64,000 nt of DNA from UBA2020 sp964551435. Its GTDB lineage: Bacteria; Pseudomonadota; Alphaproteobacteria; Micavibrionales; UBA2020. Below the pieces are notes generated by a model that worked only from the letters and a program-made list of their open reading frames with translations, searched no databases and was not told the origin of the DNA. Shown piece by piece: positions 9,233 through 18,319 of the stretch (position 1 is the stretch's first letter; every line of letters begins with the position of its first letter). The translations under genes and the position numbers were made by a program. The DNA is taken from assembly GCA_964551435.1 (NCBI GenBank), contig CAZKBS010000001.1:480588-544587 (forward strand), written 5' to 3'.

Positions 9233-10405
9233 TCAGCTGTTCCTGCCTTCGCGCATGCCAAAGCCGCGCCACATATTACCCGACGTCAGTTGCTGACGTT
9301 TGCGCGTCAGCGACAGCAGCATGCCCATGCCCAGTCCCAGCGCCAGCAGCGAAGACCCGCCATAGCTGATAAAAGGCAGTGTCATGCCCTTGGCGGGCAG
9401 CAGCTGAAGGGATGATCCCATATGAATAAGGCTTTGTAGCGCGAATTGCGTCAGCAAACCGCCTGCTGCCAGCACGACAAACAGATCCTCGCTCTGCGCC
9501 GTGCGCCACAGGCTGCGCAGCAGAATGAAGGCGAAAAGCCCGACAAGGAAAAGTGCGGCCAGCAGCCCCATTTCCTCACCAGCTACCGCAAAAATGAAAT
9601 CCGCATGTGCATCAGGCAGGTTCATTTTGACCTGTCCGTGGCCGGGGCCGGTGCCGAACAGCCCGCCGCTTGCGAAGGCGTCCAGCGATTTTTGTACCTG
9701 ATAGTTATCGCCGCTGGAGGGGTCGAGGAAGCGGTCAATCCGGCTGGATACATGCGGGAAAAACATATAGGCGCTGAAAAGCCCCGCAACGCCAAGACCA
9801 CCCAGAACAAAAACCCAGATCATCGGCAGGCCAGCCAGAAAAACCTGCACGCCCCAGATGGCGGAGATAACCAGCGACATGCCAAGGTCGGGCTGCAAAA
9901 GTAAAAGACCCAGTACAAGCCCGAACAACCCCAGCGCCAGCAGGTGACCGGGAAATTGTCCCTCGTCTTGATCCTGATGCCGCGCCATCAACCACGCCGC
10001 CGTCACGGCGAAGGCGGGTTTGGCGAATTCAGACGGTTGCAGCGAAAAGCCGAAAATATGCACCCAGCGCGTCGCGCCTTTGATTTCAGGGCCGAAGAAA
10101 ACCGCGCAGAGCATCAAGACCATCGATACCAGCAGCGTCAGCGAGGCGGTGCGCCAGAGCATTTTCCGCGGCAGCATGGATGCCGCCAGCATCATACCCG
10201 TGGCAGGCACCAGAAATACCAGATGCCGCACGACGAAATAAAACGGCGGCAGGCCAATGCGCTCCGCCACCGACGGCGATGCGGCCGATACCAGCAAAAT
10301 ACCGCAGAGCATCAGAATGGTCAGTGCCGCCAGTGTCCAGCGGTCCATCGACCACCACCAGGCGCCCAGCAGGGATTTATCAACCCGCGATGACAGGCCG
10401 CTCAT
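9233..10405 (-). CDS. ftsW: Peptidoglycan glycosyltransferase FtsW (SEDS family)
   Basis: FtsW polymerises lipid II into septal glycan strands together with FtsI. The 390-residue polytopic product has about ten membrane segments and the SEDS motifs: KGATRWVHIFGFSLQPSEFAK, LLLQPDLGMSLV, the ring region SRIDRFLDPSSGDNYQVQ, GPGHGQVKMNLPDAHADFIFAVAGEE with the catalytic aspartate region, and FISYGGSSLL. It starts with a 4-base overlap of murD (ATGA at 10402-10405), implying coupled translation. Confidence 0.97.
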   Translation of the reverse strand: MSGLSSRVDKSLLGAWWWSMDRWTLAALTILMLCGILLVSAASPSVAERIGLPPFYFVVRHLVFLVPATGMMLAASMLPRKMLWRTASLTLLVSMVLMLCAVFFGPEIKGATRWVHIFGFSLQPSEFAKPAFAVTAAWLMARHQDQDEGQFPGHLLALGLFGLVLGLLLLQPDLGMSLVISAIWGVQVFLAGLPMIWVFVLGGLGVAGLFSAYMFFPHVSSRIDRFLDPSSGDNYQVQKSLDAFASGGLFGTGPGHGQVKMNLPDAHADFIFAVAGEEMGLLAALFLVGLFAFILLRSLWRTAQSEDLFVVLAAGGLLTQFALQSLIHMGSSLQLLPAKGMTLPFISYGGSSLLALGLGMGMLLSLTRKRQQLTSGNMWRGFGMREGRNS

Positions 10406-11811
10406 AGGGGGTCTCCTTTTTTCTCGGCTGATTTGGTGCCCGTGGTGACGCGGCGCACGGCTTCGCTGAAGATATCGCCGCGATGCTCGAAGCTTTTGAA
10501 CTGGTCAAAGCTTGCGCAGGCGGGGGAGAGCAGGACGGTCGCGTGGTCAAGCGCCTCGCGCTGCGCGAGGGCGTGTGCAGCCTCGACGGCTTTGTCGAGA
10601 GTGCCGCAGCGCGTATAAGGTTTTTTGTGCTTATCCAGCCATGCGGCCAGAATATCTTCCGCGGCGCCAATAAGAAACGCGTGGCGAATGTGCGATAAAT
10701 GCTTTTCGCATTTGTGATAGCCGCTGCCTTTGTCCTGCCCGCCCGCAATCCAGTAAATCGGGTTATAGGTCGACAGCGCGACGGCGGCGGCGTCGTCATT
10801 TGTCGCCTTGCTGTCGTTGACATAGGTCACGCCGTGCAGGCTGGTGACGATTTTTTGGCGGTGTTCAAGACCCGGGAAGCTTTGCAGCCCCTTGGCAATC
10901 GCGGCGGTATCGATACCGGCGGCGCGGCAGGCCGTATAGGCGAGCGCGGCATTCTGCCAGTTATGCCGTCCGCGCAGCGCGGGGCAGGTATTGAGATCGA
11001 CCACGCCATGCGGGCCGTCGAACAATTCGCCCTCGGCGGAAACGAAAACGCCCTGCGTCATCGGGCGCAAGCAGGATACCGGCGTCATGCGGCGCTGGCC
11101 TTCCTTGCGCTGGCGGGCGAAAATTGCGGCGCTGCCTTCATCATCGACGCCGATGACGCCGATGCCTTTGCCGCGGAAAATACGCTCTTTCGCGGCCATA
11201 TATCCCTCCATGCTGCCATGGCGGTCAAGATGGTCGGGGCTGATATTCAACAGCAGCGAAATATCGGGGCTGAAACTATGCATCAAATCCAGCTGGTATG
11301 ATGACAGCTCCAGCACGTAAATACCGCCCGCGCCCAAATCCGGCAGCCCCAGCACGGCCTCGCCGATATTGCCACCGACGGCAACTTCGACGCCAGCGGA
11401 TTTGATGATATGGCCGATCAGCGCCGTTGTGGTCGATTTGCCGTTGGTGCCGGTGATGCCGATGGTACGGGCCTCCGGCTTGGCGCGGTGGAACAGCTCC
11501 ATATCGCCCAGAATGTCGATGCCGTGCTTTTGCGCGGCGGCAATCGCCGGATGCGGCGCGGGGTGCGTCAGCGGTATCCCCGGCGCGACGCACAGGCAGG
11601 CAAAGCGCGACCAGTCGCCGTTTGTGAAATCCTCCACCGTTGCGCCTTTATCAAGGGCAGCCTTGCGCATATTCTCCCCGTCATCCCACAGCACGGTTTG
11701 AATACCTGCGGCCTTGCAGGCTTCAAAAACCGATAGCCCGCTGCGGCCGAGGCCCAGCACGGCAACCGGTTTATCCTTGAATTGGGATTTGAGCGCGGAG
11801 AGATCGATCAT
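10402..11811 (-). CDS. murD: UDP-N-acetylmuramoylalanine--D-glutamate ligase MurD
   Basis: MurD adds D-glutamate to UDP-MurNAc-L-Ala. The 469-residue product has an N-terminal Rossmann-like part (VAVLGLGRSGLSV), the P-loop GITGTNGKSTTTALIGHI, the LELSSYQLD motif specific to MurD, NISPDHLDRHGSMEGY, and the C-terminal LLSPACASFDQFKSFEHRGD. It sits between mraY (16-base gap) and ftsW (4-base overlap). Confidence 0.97.
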   Translation of the reverse strand: MIDLSALKSQFKDKPVAVLGLGRSGLSVFEACKAAGIQTVLWDDGENMRKAALDKGATVEDFTNGDWSRFACLCVAPGIPLTHPAPHPAIAAAQKHGIDILGDMELFHRAKPEARTIGITGTNGKSTTTALIGHIIKSAGVEVAVGGNIGEAVLGLPDLGAGGIYVLELSSYQLDLMHSFSPDISLLLNISPDHLDRHGSMEGYMAAKERIFRGKGIGVIGVDDEGSAAIFARQRKEGQRRMTPVSCLRPMTQGVFVSAEGELFDGPHGVVDLNTCPALRGRHNWQNAALAYTACRAAGIDTAAIAKGLQSFPGLEHRQKIVTSLHGVTYVNDSKATNDDAAAVALSTYNPIYWIAGGQDKGSGYHKCEKHLSHIRHAFLIGAAEDILAAWLDKHKKPYTRCGTLDKAVEAAHALAQREALDHATVLLSPACASFDQFKSFEHRGDIFSEAVRRVTTGTKSAEKKGDPL

Positions 11812-11826
11812 GCAGCAGCCATGTCC

Positions 11827-12915
11827 TTATCGCAGTTTGAGGGTCGACAGCCCGATGAGAGCAAGGATAATAGAAACAATCCAGAACCGCACAACGACTT
11901 TGCTTTCGGCCCAACCGAGTTTTTCAAAGTGGTGATGCAGCGGCGCCATAAGAAAAAAACGCTTGCCACCCGTGCGTTTGAAATAAACGACCTGAACAAC
12001 GACCGACAGCGTTTCCGCCACAAACAGCCCGCCGATGATGGCCAGCACCAGTTCGTGCTTGGTCACCACCGCAATCGCGCCCAGCGCGCCGCCCAGCGAC
12101 AGCGACCCCGTATCGCCCATGAAAACCGATGCGGGTGGGGCGTTGAACCACAGGAAACCAAGTCCCGCACCCAGCAGCGCGCCACAGAACACGGCAATCT
12201 CCCCCGCGTCCGCGATGTAATGGATACCGAGGTAGCTGGAAAAGTTGACGTTGCCCACCAGATAGGCAATCAGGCCGAAACAGGCTGCCGCAATCATGAT
12301 AGAGCCGATGGCAAGGCCGTCCAGCCCGTCTGTCAGGTTCACGGCATTCGCCGCGCCCACAACCACAATGACGCCGAAAGGAATGAAAAACCAGCCAAGG
12401 TCAATCAGCAGGTTTTTGAAAAACGGAAAAGCAAGGCTGCTGCCCAGACCGCCGGTGGTGAGCAGCATGATGGAGAGCACCGCCACGGCGGCGATGGCCA
12501 TTTCCAAAAGCAATCTGAGTTTGCCCGGAATGCCGCGGTGACTGCTGTGCGTCAGCTTCGCGTAATCGTCGGCAAAACCAATGGCGCCATAACCGAGGAA
12601 CACAAACAGCACAATCCACATATACGGGTTGGTAATATCGACCCACAGCAGTGTCGATACCGTTACTGAAAACAAAATCATCAGCCCGCCCATGGTGGGA
12701 GTGCCTTTTTTCTTCAAGTGGGTTTCGGGGCCATCCTCGCGGATGGGCTGGCCTTCGCGCTGCTTTTTCTTCAGCCAGCGGATGACCGCAGGGCCGATGG
12801 CAAGGCTGATAATCAGCGCCGTCATAATCGCGCCGCCGGTGCGGAAGCTCAGGTATTGAAACAGGTTGAACGCTGTGAAGTAATTCGTCAGCGGATAGAG
12901 CAGGTTATAAAGCAT
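11827..12915 (-). CDS. mraY: Phospho-N-acetylmuramoyl-pentapeptide-transferase MraY
   Basis: MraY attaches phospho-MurNAc-pentapeptide to undecaprenyl phosphate, forming lipid I in the inner membrane. The 362-residue polytopic product shows the family motifs THLKKKGTPTMGGL, GFADDYAKL with the paired aspartates, NLTDGLDGLAIGS, FMGDTGSLSLGGALG, and the C-terminal LMAPLHHHFEKLGW. Its start overlaps the end of murF by 11 bases. Confidence 0.98.
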   Translation of the reverse strand: MLYNLLYPLTNYFTAFNLFQYLSFRTGGAIMTALIISLAIGPAVIRWLKKKQREGQPIREDGPETHLKKKGTPTMGGLMILFSVTVSTLLWVDITNPYMWIVLFVFLGYGAIGFADDYAKLTHSSHRGIPGKLRLLLEMAIAAVAVLSIMLLTTGGLGSSLAFPFFKNLLIDLGWFFIPFGVIVVVGAANAVNLTDGLDGLAIGSIMIAAACFGLIAYLVGNVNFSSYLGIHYIADAGEIAVFCGALLGAGLGFLWFNAPPASVFMGDTGSLSLGGALGAIAVVTKHELVLAIIGGLFVAETLSVVVQVVYFKRTGGKRFFLMAPLHHHFEKLGWAESKVVVRFWIVSIILALIGLSTLKLR

Positions 12916-14410
12916 TCTTTTTATCCTTGCCGTTCATGCCGGCGAGTTTGTCGTTTTTATCGTTGGCGGCGCCGCTGTTTTTATTTCCGGCGGCGTTGAT
13001 ATCCATCGCATGCAGCGCCTCGATGACATAGGCCATGCGGCTGCCTGCGGACCCCTTGACCAGCAGCACGTCACCCGGCTTCACCGTTTGCTTGATGATA
13101 TCGGTCAGGGCCTTGCTGTCCTTGGCGTGGGCGCCTTGCCATTCAGCGGGCAGCGCCTGATAAAGCGCGTCCATCAAGGGGCCGCAGCAGAACAGTTGGT
13201 CGGTCTTTGCTTTCAACAGCGGATTGGCCAGCTCCGCATGCAGGCGCGGGCCGTCCTTGCCCAGCTCCAGCATATCGCCGAGAACGGCGAGGCGGCGGCC
13301 TTCGCCCTGCGGCTCCACCAGCTCAAACACTTTAAACGCCGCCTGCATGGAGGCAGGATTGGCGTTATAGCTTTCATCGATGATGGTCAGCGGCGGCTCT
13401 CCCGCGACCAGCGTGACCTGATAGCGGTTGCCGCGGCCCGATACGGCTTCGGCGTTTTTCAGCGCTTCGATGCCTTTTTCAAGATCGCCGCCGGCAGCCT
13501 TTACAACGCCCAGCGCGCCCAGCGAATTGAGTACGATATGTTTGCCGGGGATTTGCAGTTTATATTTAACTTTCTCGCCGTCGATATCGGCGGTGACGCG
13601 GCTGCTGTCAGCGTGCAGGGCGCAATCGACCAGCTTGATATCCGCGCCGTCTTCTTCGCCAAATCCGCGAATGTCCTTGATGCCCTGCTTTTCCGCATGC
13701 GCTTTCAGGCGGTCGAAATAGGGATTGTCGTGATTGAGAATGGCGATGCCTTTTTCCGACATGCCGGTAAAAATCTCCGCATTCGCATCGGCGATACCGT
13801 CAAGGCCGTTGTCGAAAAATTCGATATGTTCGCGGTCGATCGTGGTGATGATGGCGATATCCGGTTTGACCTGGTCGGTCAGGCCGATGATTTCGCCCGG
13901 GTGGTTCATGCCGATTTCAAAAATGCCGAAATCCGCATCTGCGGGCAGGTTGCTCAGTGATAGCGGCACGCCCCAATGGTTGTTAAAGCTTTTTTTCGAC
14001 GCATGCGTCTTGCCGCTGGCGGATAAAAGCGCAGCCAGCATTTCCTTGGTGCCCGTTTTGCCGACGGAGCCGGCAACGCCGATAATCGTCCCCTTGCAGC
14101 GCGCGCGCGCGGCGCGGCCGAGGTCTTCCAGTCCGCGCGTGGTGTCATCGACAACCAGTACGGGGCCTTTCGCTTTAGAAATATCGTAGTCTTTGGATAC
14201 CATCACGGCGCCCGCGCCTGCGGCGAAGGCCGCATCGACGTAGTCATGCCCGTCCAGTCTGTCGCCTTTCAGGGCGACAAACAAATCGCCCTTTTGCAGC
14301 GTGCGCGTATCAATAGAAACGCCATGTACAGCAAATTCGGCACTGGCGCGTCCGCGCGTGGCAGCCGCGGCGTCTTTGGAGGTCCAGAGCGGGGTTTTGT
14401 TATCTGTCAT
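12905..14410 (-). CDS. murF: UDP-MurNAc-tripeptide--D-alanyl-D-alanine ligase MurF
   Basis: MurF adds D-Ala-D-Ala to complete the UDP-MurNAc pentapeptide. The 501-residue product has the Mur ligase N-domain (VSIDTRTLQKGDLFVALKGD), the P-loop GVAGSVGKTGTKEML, FEIGMNHPGEI, and DESYNANPASMQAA, all typical of MurF. The last ~30 residues are a Lys/Asn/Asp-rich tail (NKNSGAANDKNDK) that overlaps the mraY start and is probably dispensable. The gap to murE is 51 bases. Confidence 0.96.
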   Translation of the reverse strand: MTDNKTPLWTSKDAAAATRGRASAEFAVHGVSIDTRTLQKGDLFVALKGDRLDGHDYVDAAFAAGAGAVMVSKDYDISKAKGPVLVVDDTTRGLEDLGRAARARCKGTIIGVAGSVGKTGTKEMLAALLSASGKTHASKKSFNNHWGVPLSLSNLPADADFGIFEIGMNHPGEIIGLTDQVKPDIAIITTIDREHIEFFDNGLDGIADANAEIFTGMSEKGIAILNHDNPYFDRLKAHAEKQGIKDIRGFGEEDGADIKLVDCALHADSSRVTADIDGEKVKYKLQIPGKHIVLNSLGALGVVKAAGGDLEKGIEALKNAEAVSGRGNRYQVTLVAGEPPLTIIDESYNANPASMQAAFKVFELVEPQGEGRRLAVLGDMLELGKDGPRLHAELANPLLKAKTDQLFCCGPLMDALYQALPAEWQGAHAKDSKALTDIIKQTVKPGDVLLVKGSAGSRMAYVIEALHAMDINAAGNKNSGAANDKNDKLAGMNGKDKKNAL

Positions 14411-14461
14411 CTTATTCTGTTATCCTGTTATCTTATTGTAGGTCTAGGGTTCTTTGGTTTA

Positions 14462-15970
14462 TCAGGCGCCGCACGCGGTGACGGCGGCTTTCGCCTCTGT
14501 CACGTCGTCGAAGGGCAGCACTTCCGCGCCGACAATCTGCCCTTGTTCGTGACCTTTGCCGGCGATGACCAGCAAATCACCCGCGCCGAGGCCTTTGACG
14601 GCCTGACGTATCGCATCGCGGCGTCCGGCAATTTCGGTTGCGCTGGGGCAGCCCTGCATCACTTCGCTGCGGATGAAGGCGGCATCTTCGGTGCGCGGAT
14701 TGTCGTCGGTGACGATGGCAACATCGGCAAGCCGCGCCACAATCTCGCCCATCATCGGGCGTTTGCCGCGGTCGCGGTCGCCACCGCAGCCGAAAACCAC
14801 ATGCAGCTTGCCCGCGGTATGGGGGCGCACGGCTTTCAACATGGTTTCAAGCCCGTCGGGCGTATGGGCGTAATCGACGTAAACCGCCGCGCCGTTTTTC
14901 AGGCTGGCGGCGTATTCCAGCCGCCCGCGCACGCTTTGCAAACGCTCCAGCGCATGCACGCCCTGCATTTGCAGGGATGGACTGTCAGGGTCGGCGGCGA
15001 GAACAAGGCCAAGCGCCGTCAGCGCATTCATTGCCTGGAAATCGCCGACCAGCGGCAGCTCCAGCGTATAGCGCTGGCCCATGACCATCAGATCGAGGTA
15101 TTGACCGTGCGGCAGCGGCTTTTGCGCAGTGATCTTGATATCCTTGGCCGCATGGCCGACTTCGATGACGCGGATATGGCGCGCATCGCAAATCGCGCGC
15201 AGCTTTTGCGAATAGGGCGTGTCCATGCAAATCACGGCAACGCCTCTGGGCGACAGCACATCGCTGAACAGCCGCGCCTTGGATTCAAAATATTTATCCA
15301 TCGTGCCGTGATAATCCAGATGGTCGCGCGTCAGGTTGGTGAAGGCGGCGGCCGTCACCGCAACGCCATCCAGCCGGTGCTGGTCAAGTCCGATGCTGGA
15401 AGCTTCGAAGGCGAGATGCGTCACGCCTGCCGCTTCCAGCTCCGCTATTTCGGAGTGCAGCACGACAGGGTCCGGCGTGGTCAGCAGGCCCGGGCGTTTG
15501 AATCCGGCAATCTTGCCGCCGGCGGCTTCGACGCCGATGGTGCCAAGGCTGGCGGCGGCATGGTCCATCGACTGCCAGATCTGACGGCAGAAATTGACCG
15601 TGGAGCTTTTGCCGTTGGTGCCTGTCACGGCCGCAATCGTGGACATCTGGCGGCCATAAAATTTGGCAGCCATCAGCGAAAAGCGGCGGCGCGGGTTGTC
15701 GTCTTCGATAATCACCACATCATCGTTGGCCGCGCCCGTCATGTCGGTGCCGCGCGGTACCAGCACGGCAGCCGCCCCGCGCGCAACCGCGTCGGCGATG
15801 AACTGGCGGCGGTCAAGCTTCGCACCCGGGAAGGCGGCAAAAACAAACCCGGCACGCACTTCGCGCGAATCCGCGCTCAGCCCCGTGATATGCAGGTCGG
15901 CGGCTTTGTCAGCGTTCAGCAGCGTGACGCCTGCGGCGTCCGCGTCATCTATCAGTTCCAGCAGTCGCAA
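14462..15970 (-). CDS. murE: UDP-MurNAc-dipeptide--meso-diaminopimelate ligase MurE
   Basis: MurE adds the third stem residue. The 502-residue product contains LSADSREVRAGFVFAAFPG, the P-loop AVTGTNGKSSTVNF, FEASSIGLDQHRLDG, and DYAHTPDGLETML. The loop TDDNPRTED carries the DNPR signature of enzymes that select meso-diaminopimelate rather than lysine. The C-terminal AGKGHEQGQ is also diagnostic. Its 5' end overlaps the end of ftsI by 26 bases. Confidence 0.97.
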   Translation of the reverse strand: MRLLELIDDADAAGVTLLNADKAADLHITGLSADSREVRAGFVFAAFPGAKLDRRQFIADAVARGAAAVLVPRGTDMTGAANDDVVIIEDDNPRRRFSLMAAKFYGRQMSTIAAVTGTNGKSSTVNFCRQIWQSMDHAAASLGTIGVEAAGGKIAGFKRPGLLTTPDPVVLHSEIAELEAAGVTHLAFEASSIGLDQHRLDGVAVTAAAFTNLTRDHLDYHGTMDKYFESKARLFSDVLSPRGVAVICMDTPYSQKLRAICDARHIRVIEVGHAAKDIKITAQKPLPHGQYLDLMVMGQRYTLELPLVGDFQAMNALTALGLVLAADPDSPSLQMQGVHALERLQSVRGRLEYAASLKNGAAVYVDYAHTPDGLETMLKAVRPHTAGKLHVVFGCGGDRDRGKRPMMGEIVARLADVAIVTDDNPRTEDAAFIRSEVMQGCPSATEIAGRRDAIRQAVKGLGAGDLLVIAGKGHEQGQIVGAEVLPFDDVTEAKAAVTACGA

Positions 15971-17672
15971 TGCTCTTTCCTTCCTTGCTGTCTTTCAGGT
16001 AGCGCGCCATTTCCAATTTGATGTCGCGCTGCGGCCCGCTTCGCGGCGGAATGCCGTAAAGGGGCGCCATTTGTTCAATCACTTTGCCGACCACGGGCGC
16101 GGCGGTCCAGCCGCCGGTCGCGTAGCCGAAGGTTTCTTTGGTGGGCTGCGGTTCATCCACGATGGCCAAAACGACATAGCGTGGCGCTTCAATCGGAAAT
16201 ACGCCGATAAAAGACGACAGGCGCGCATTCTTGCTGTAGCCGCGGCCTAGTGTTTTATCCGCCGTGCCGGTTTTACCGCCAACGCCATAGCCTTCAGCTG
16301 CCGCCTTGCCGCCGGTGCCGCCCACGACAACCAGCTCCAGAAGGTCGCGCACGCGCTGCGATGTCTCGCTTTTAACAACGCGCGTACCCTTGATGTCATT
16401 TCCGCGCGCCGGGTCATAAATCATCGTCGGGTCAATCAGCACGCCGCCATTGGTCAGCGCCGCCGCCGCGCGCGCCAGATGCACGGGGCTGACGGCGATG
16501 CCGTGGCCATAGGACGCCGTCAGGGTGTGGATTTCACGCCACGGCTTCGGATACAGCGGCGCGCCGCGCTCCGGCAGGTCGATGGGGGCGCGCTCCAGAA
16601 AGCCAAGTTTTTTGTAAAAATCGCGCAGCCCATTTTCGCCCAGCGATTGCGCCATTTTCGCCGTGCCGATGTTGGAGGAGTGGATGAACACTTCCGGCAA
16701 GGTCATCACGCGGCGCTTGGCGTGGTAATCGTTGATGGTATGACGGCCAAAGCGGATGGGTTCGCGCGCGTCATAGCTGGTGCCGAAACTGGCGATGCCC
16801 GCATCTAGCGCCGCAGCGACAGGAAACAGCTTCATGGTCGAGCCCATTTCAAACACACCCAGCGTGGCGCGGTTGAATTTCTGCTCGTCGCTGGCCTGCG
16901 CGGGGTGGTAGGGGTCGAAATCCGGCAGGGATACCATGGCGATGATCTCGCCATTGCGCACATCCATGACAAGACCTATAGCGGCCTTGGCGCTGAAGGT
17001 TTTCATCGCGGCGCTCAGTTCGCGGTGCAAGAGGTGCTGGATGCGCAGATCGATGGTGAGGTGCAGTTCTTCCTCCCCCTCTGCCAGCTGTTTTTGATAG
17101 GCGCGTTCAATACCCGCAATCCCGATGCCATCCACGTCGGTATAGCCAAGAATATGTGACGTCAGGCGGCCATGCGGGTAAATGCGTCGTGCTTCGTCCT
17201 GAAAGCCCAGCGACGGCTCGCCCAGCATGTTGATGGCCTGCATCTGGCGCGGCGTGATGTTGCGGGCGATCCAGATGAATTTGCGTTTGGAGCTGAGCTT
17301 GGCGAAAAGGTCTTTCTCTTTTTCCTCCGGCAAAATCTGCGCCAGCTGTTTGGCGAGTTTTGCAGCATCGCTGACCACGGTTGCGTCTGCGAAAACCGAT
17401 GCCATGCGCAGCGACGTCGCCATCAGCTCGCCGTTGCGGTCGGTGATGGTGCCGCGCAAGGCATTGGCGGGTTTACGCGGGGCAGTGCTATCGGCCGCGG
17501 CGGCGGTCGCCTGCGGTTCGGTATCGCGCAGCAGCGTCAGGTCAATCAACCGCAGCGACACGGCCAGATATCCGACCATGAAAACCGCGGCAACGAACAG
17601 CATGCGCAGTTTGGCCTGTCCGAGCAGGCGCGCCTGATGTCCTTCGACGCGGGTTTCAAGGGTGCTGCGCAT
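15945..17672 (-). CDS. ftsI: Septal peptidoglycan transpeptidase FtsI (PBP3)
   Basis: FtsI is a class B penicillin-binding protein that crosslinks septal peptidoglycan with FtsW. The 575-residue product has one membrane segment (about 23-41), the class B dimerisation domain (LRGTITDRNGELMATSL), and the three transpeptidase motifs: SxxK as STMK at 278-281, SSN in HSSNIGTAKM, and KTG in VGGKTGTADK. Its ATG shares a base with the upstream gene's TAA (TAATG at 17670-17674). Active site intact. Confidence 0.97.
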   Translation of the reverse strand: MRSTLETRVEGHQARLLGQAKLRMLFVAAVFMVGYLAVSLRLIDLTLLRDTEPQATAAAADSTAPRKPANALRGTITDRNGELMATSLRMASVFADATVVSDAAKLAKQLAQILPEEKEKDLFAKLSSKRKFIWIARNITPRQMQAINMLGEPSLGFQDEARRIYPHGRLTSHILGYTDVDGIGIAGIERAYQKQLAEGEEELHLTIDLRIQHLLHRELSAAMKTFSAKAAIGLVMDVRNGEIIAMVSLPDFDPYHPAQASDEQKFNRATLGVFEMGSTMKLFPVAAALDAGIASFGTSYDAREPIRFGRHTINDYHAKRRVMTLPEVFIHSSNIGTAKMAQSLGENGLRDFYKKLGFLERAPIDLPERGAPLYPKPWREIHTLTASYGHGIAVSPVHLARAAAALTNGGVLIDPTMIYDPARGNDIKGTRVVKSETSQRVRDLLELVVVGGTGGKAAAEGYGVGGKTGTADKTLGRGYSKNARLSSFIGVFPIEAPRYVVLAIVDEPQPTKETFGYATGGWTAAPVVGKVIEQMAPLYGIPPRSGPQRDIKLEMARYLKDSKEGKSIATAGTDR

Positions 17673-18319
17673 TACGGCGTCCCCCCGAGGCTGTCGAGAA
17701 CGTCGTTGAAACTGCGCCGCGCGGCATCGTCGCTTTGCGGCTTGACGGCGGCGGCTTTGGCGGCAGGTGCTGCGACGGGTGTGCTGGCAGGCGCCTGCTT
17801 CTTAACGGCCTGAATGCTGCGGGGGGGCGGCTCGGTTTTGATTGCGGGCTTGAAGGCGGCAGGCTGGCGCAGGTCAGCGGGTTTGCGCGGCGGGGGCATG
17901 ACAGACCCTGCCGCGGGTTCGGTGGCGCTGGCGGATTTTTTTTCATCCGCTGTGGCGGCGGCATTTTGCGGCGTGGCGCTGGGTTCGATATCGGTTGCGA
18001 TAGCGGCGATCAGGTCATCCTGCGGCGCGGCGGGGGTTTCTGGCGCGGGGCGCAGCGGCAGTTCCTGTGCTTGAATGAATTGTTTGCCGCGCATCGGCGC
18101 AAGCTTCAGGTATTGCGCCGCGAGTTTTTCCAGACGGTCAGGCTGGTTCAGATAGCTCCATTCCGCCTGCAGGACGCGTAGGGAGTCTTCTTCGCGGCGA
18201 ATATCGGCGGTAATCATATCAAGCCGCGCTCGCCCCTCTGTCACGGCCTGACTTGTTTTAAACAGCATCGCGCCGCATACGAGGGCGCAGATCAGCCAGA
18301 GAGCGGCAAATTTGCTCAT
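17672..18319 (-). CDS. ftsL: FtsL-like divisome protein with long Pro/Ala-rich C-terminal tail
   Basis: FtsL forms a periplasmic coiled coil with FtsB and FtsQ and activates FtsWI. This product has a short cytoplasmic start, one membrane segment (about residues 4-21, FAALWLICALVCGAMLF), then a helical stretch (ADIRREEDSLRVLQAEWSYL) and YLKLAPMRGKQF, which fit FtsL. Identity rests on this topology and on its place between rsmH and ftsI, with 4-base and 1-base overlaps. At 215 residues it is about twice the usual length; everything after about residue 90 is a low-complexity Pro/Ala/Lys tail ending SFNDVLDSLGGTP. Confidence 0.85.
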   Translation of the reverse strand: MSKFAALWLICALVCGAMLFKTSQAVTEGRARLDMITADIRREEDSLRVLQAEWSYLNQPDRLEKLAAQYLKLAPMRGKQFIQAQELPLRPAPETPAAPQDDLIAAIATDIEPSATPQNAAATADEKKSASATEPAAGSVMPPPRKPADLRQPAAFKPAIKTEPPPRSIQAVKKQAPASTPVAAPAAKAAAVKPQSDDAARRSFNDVLDSLGGTP

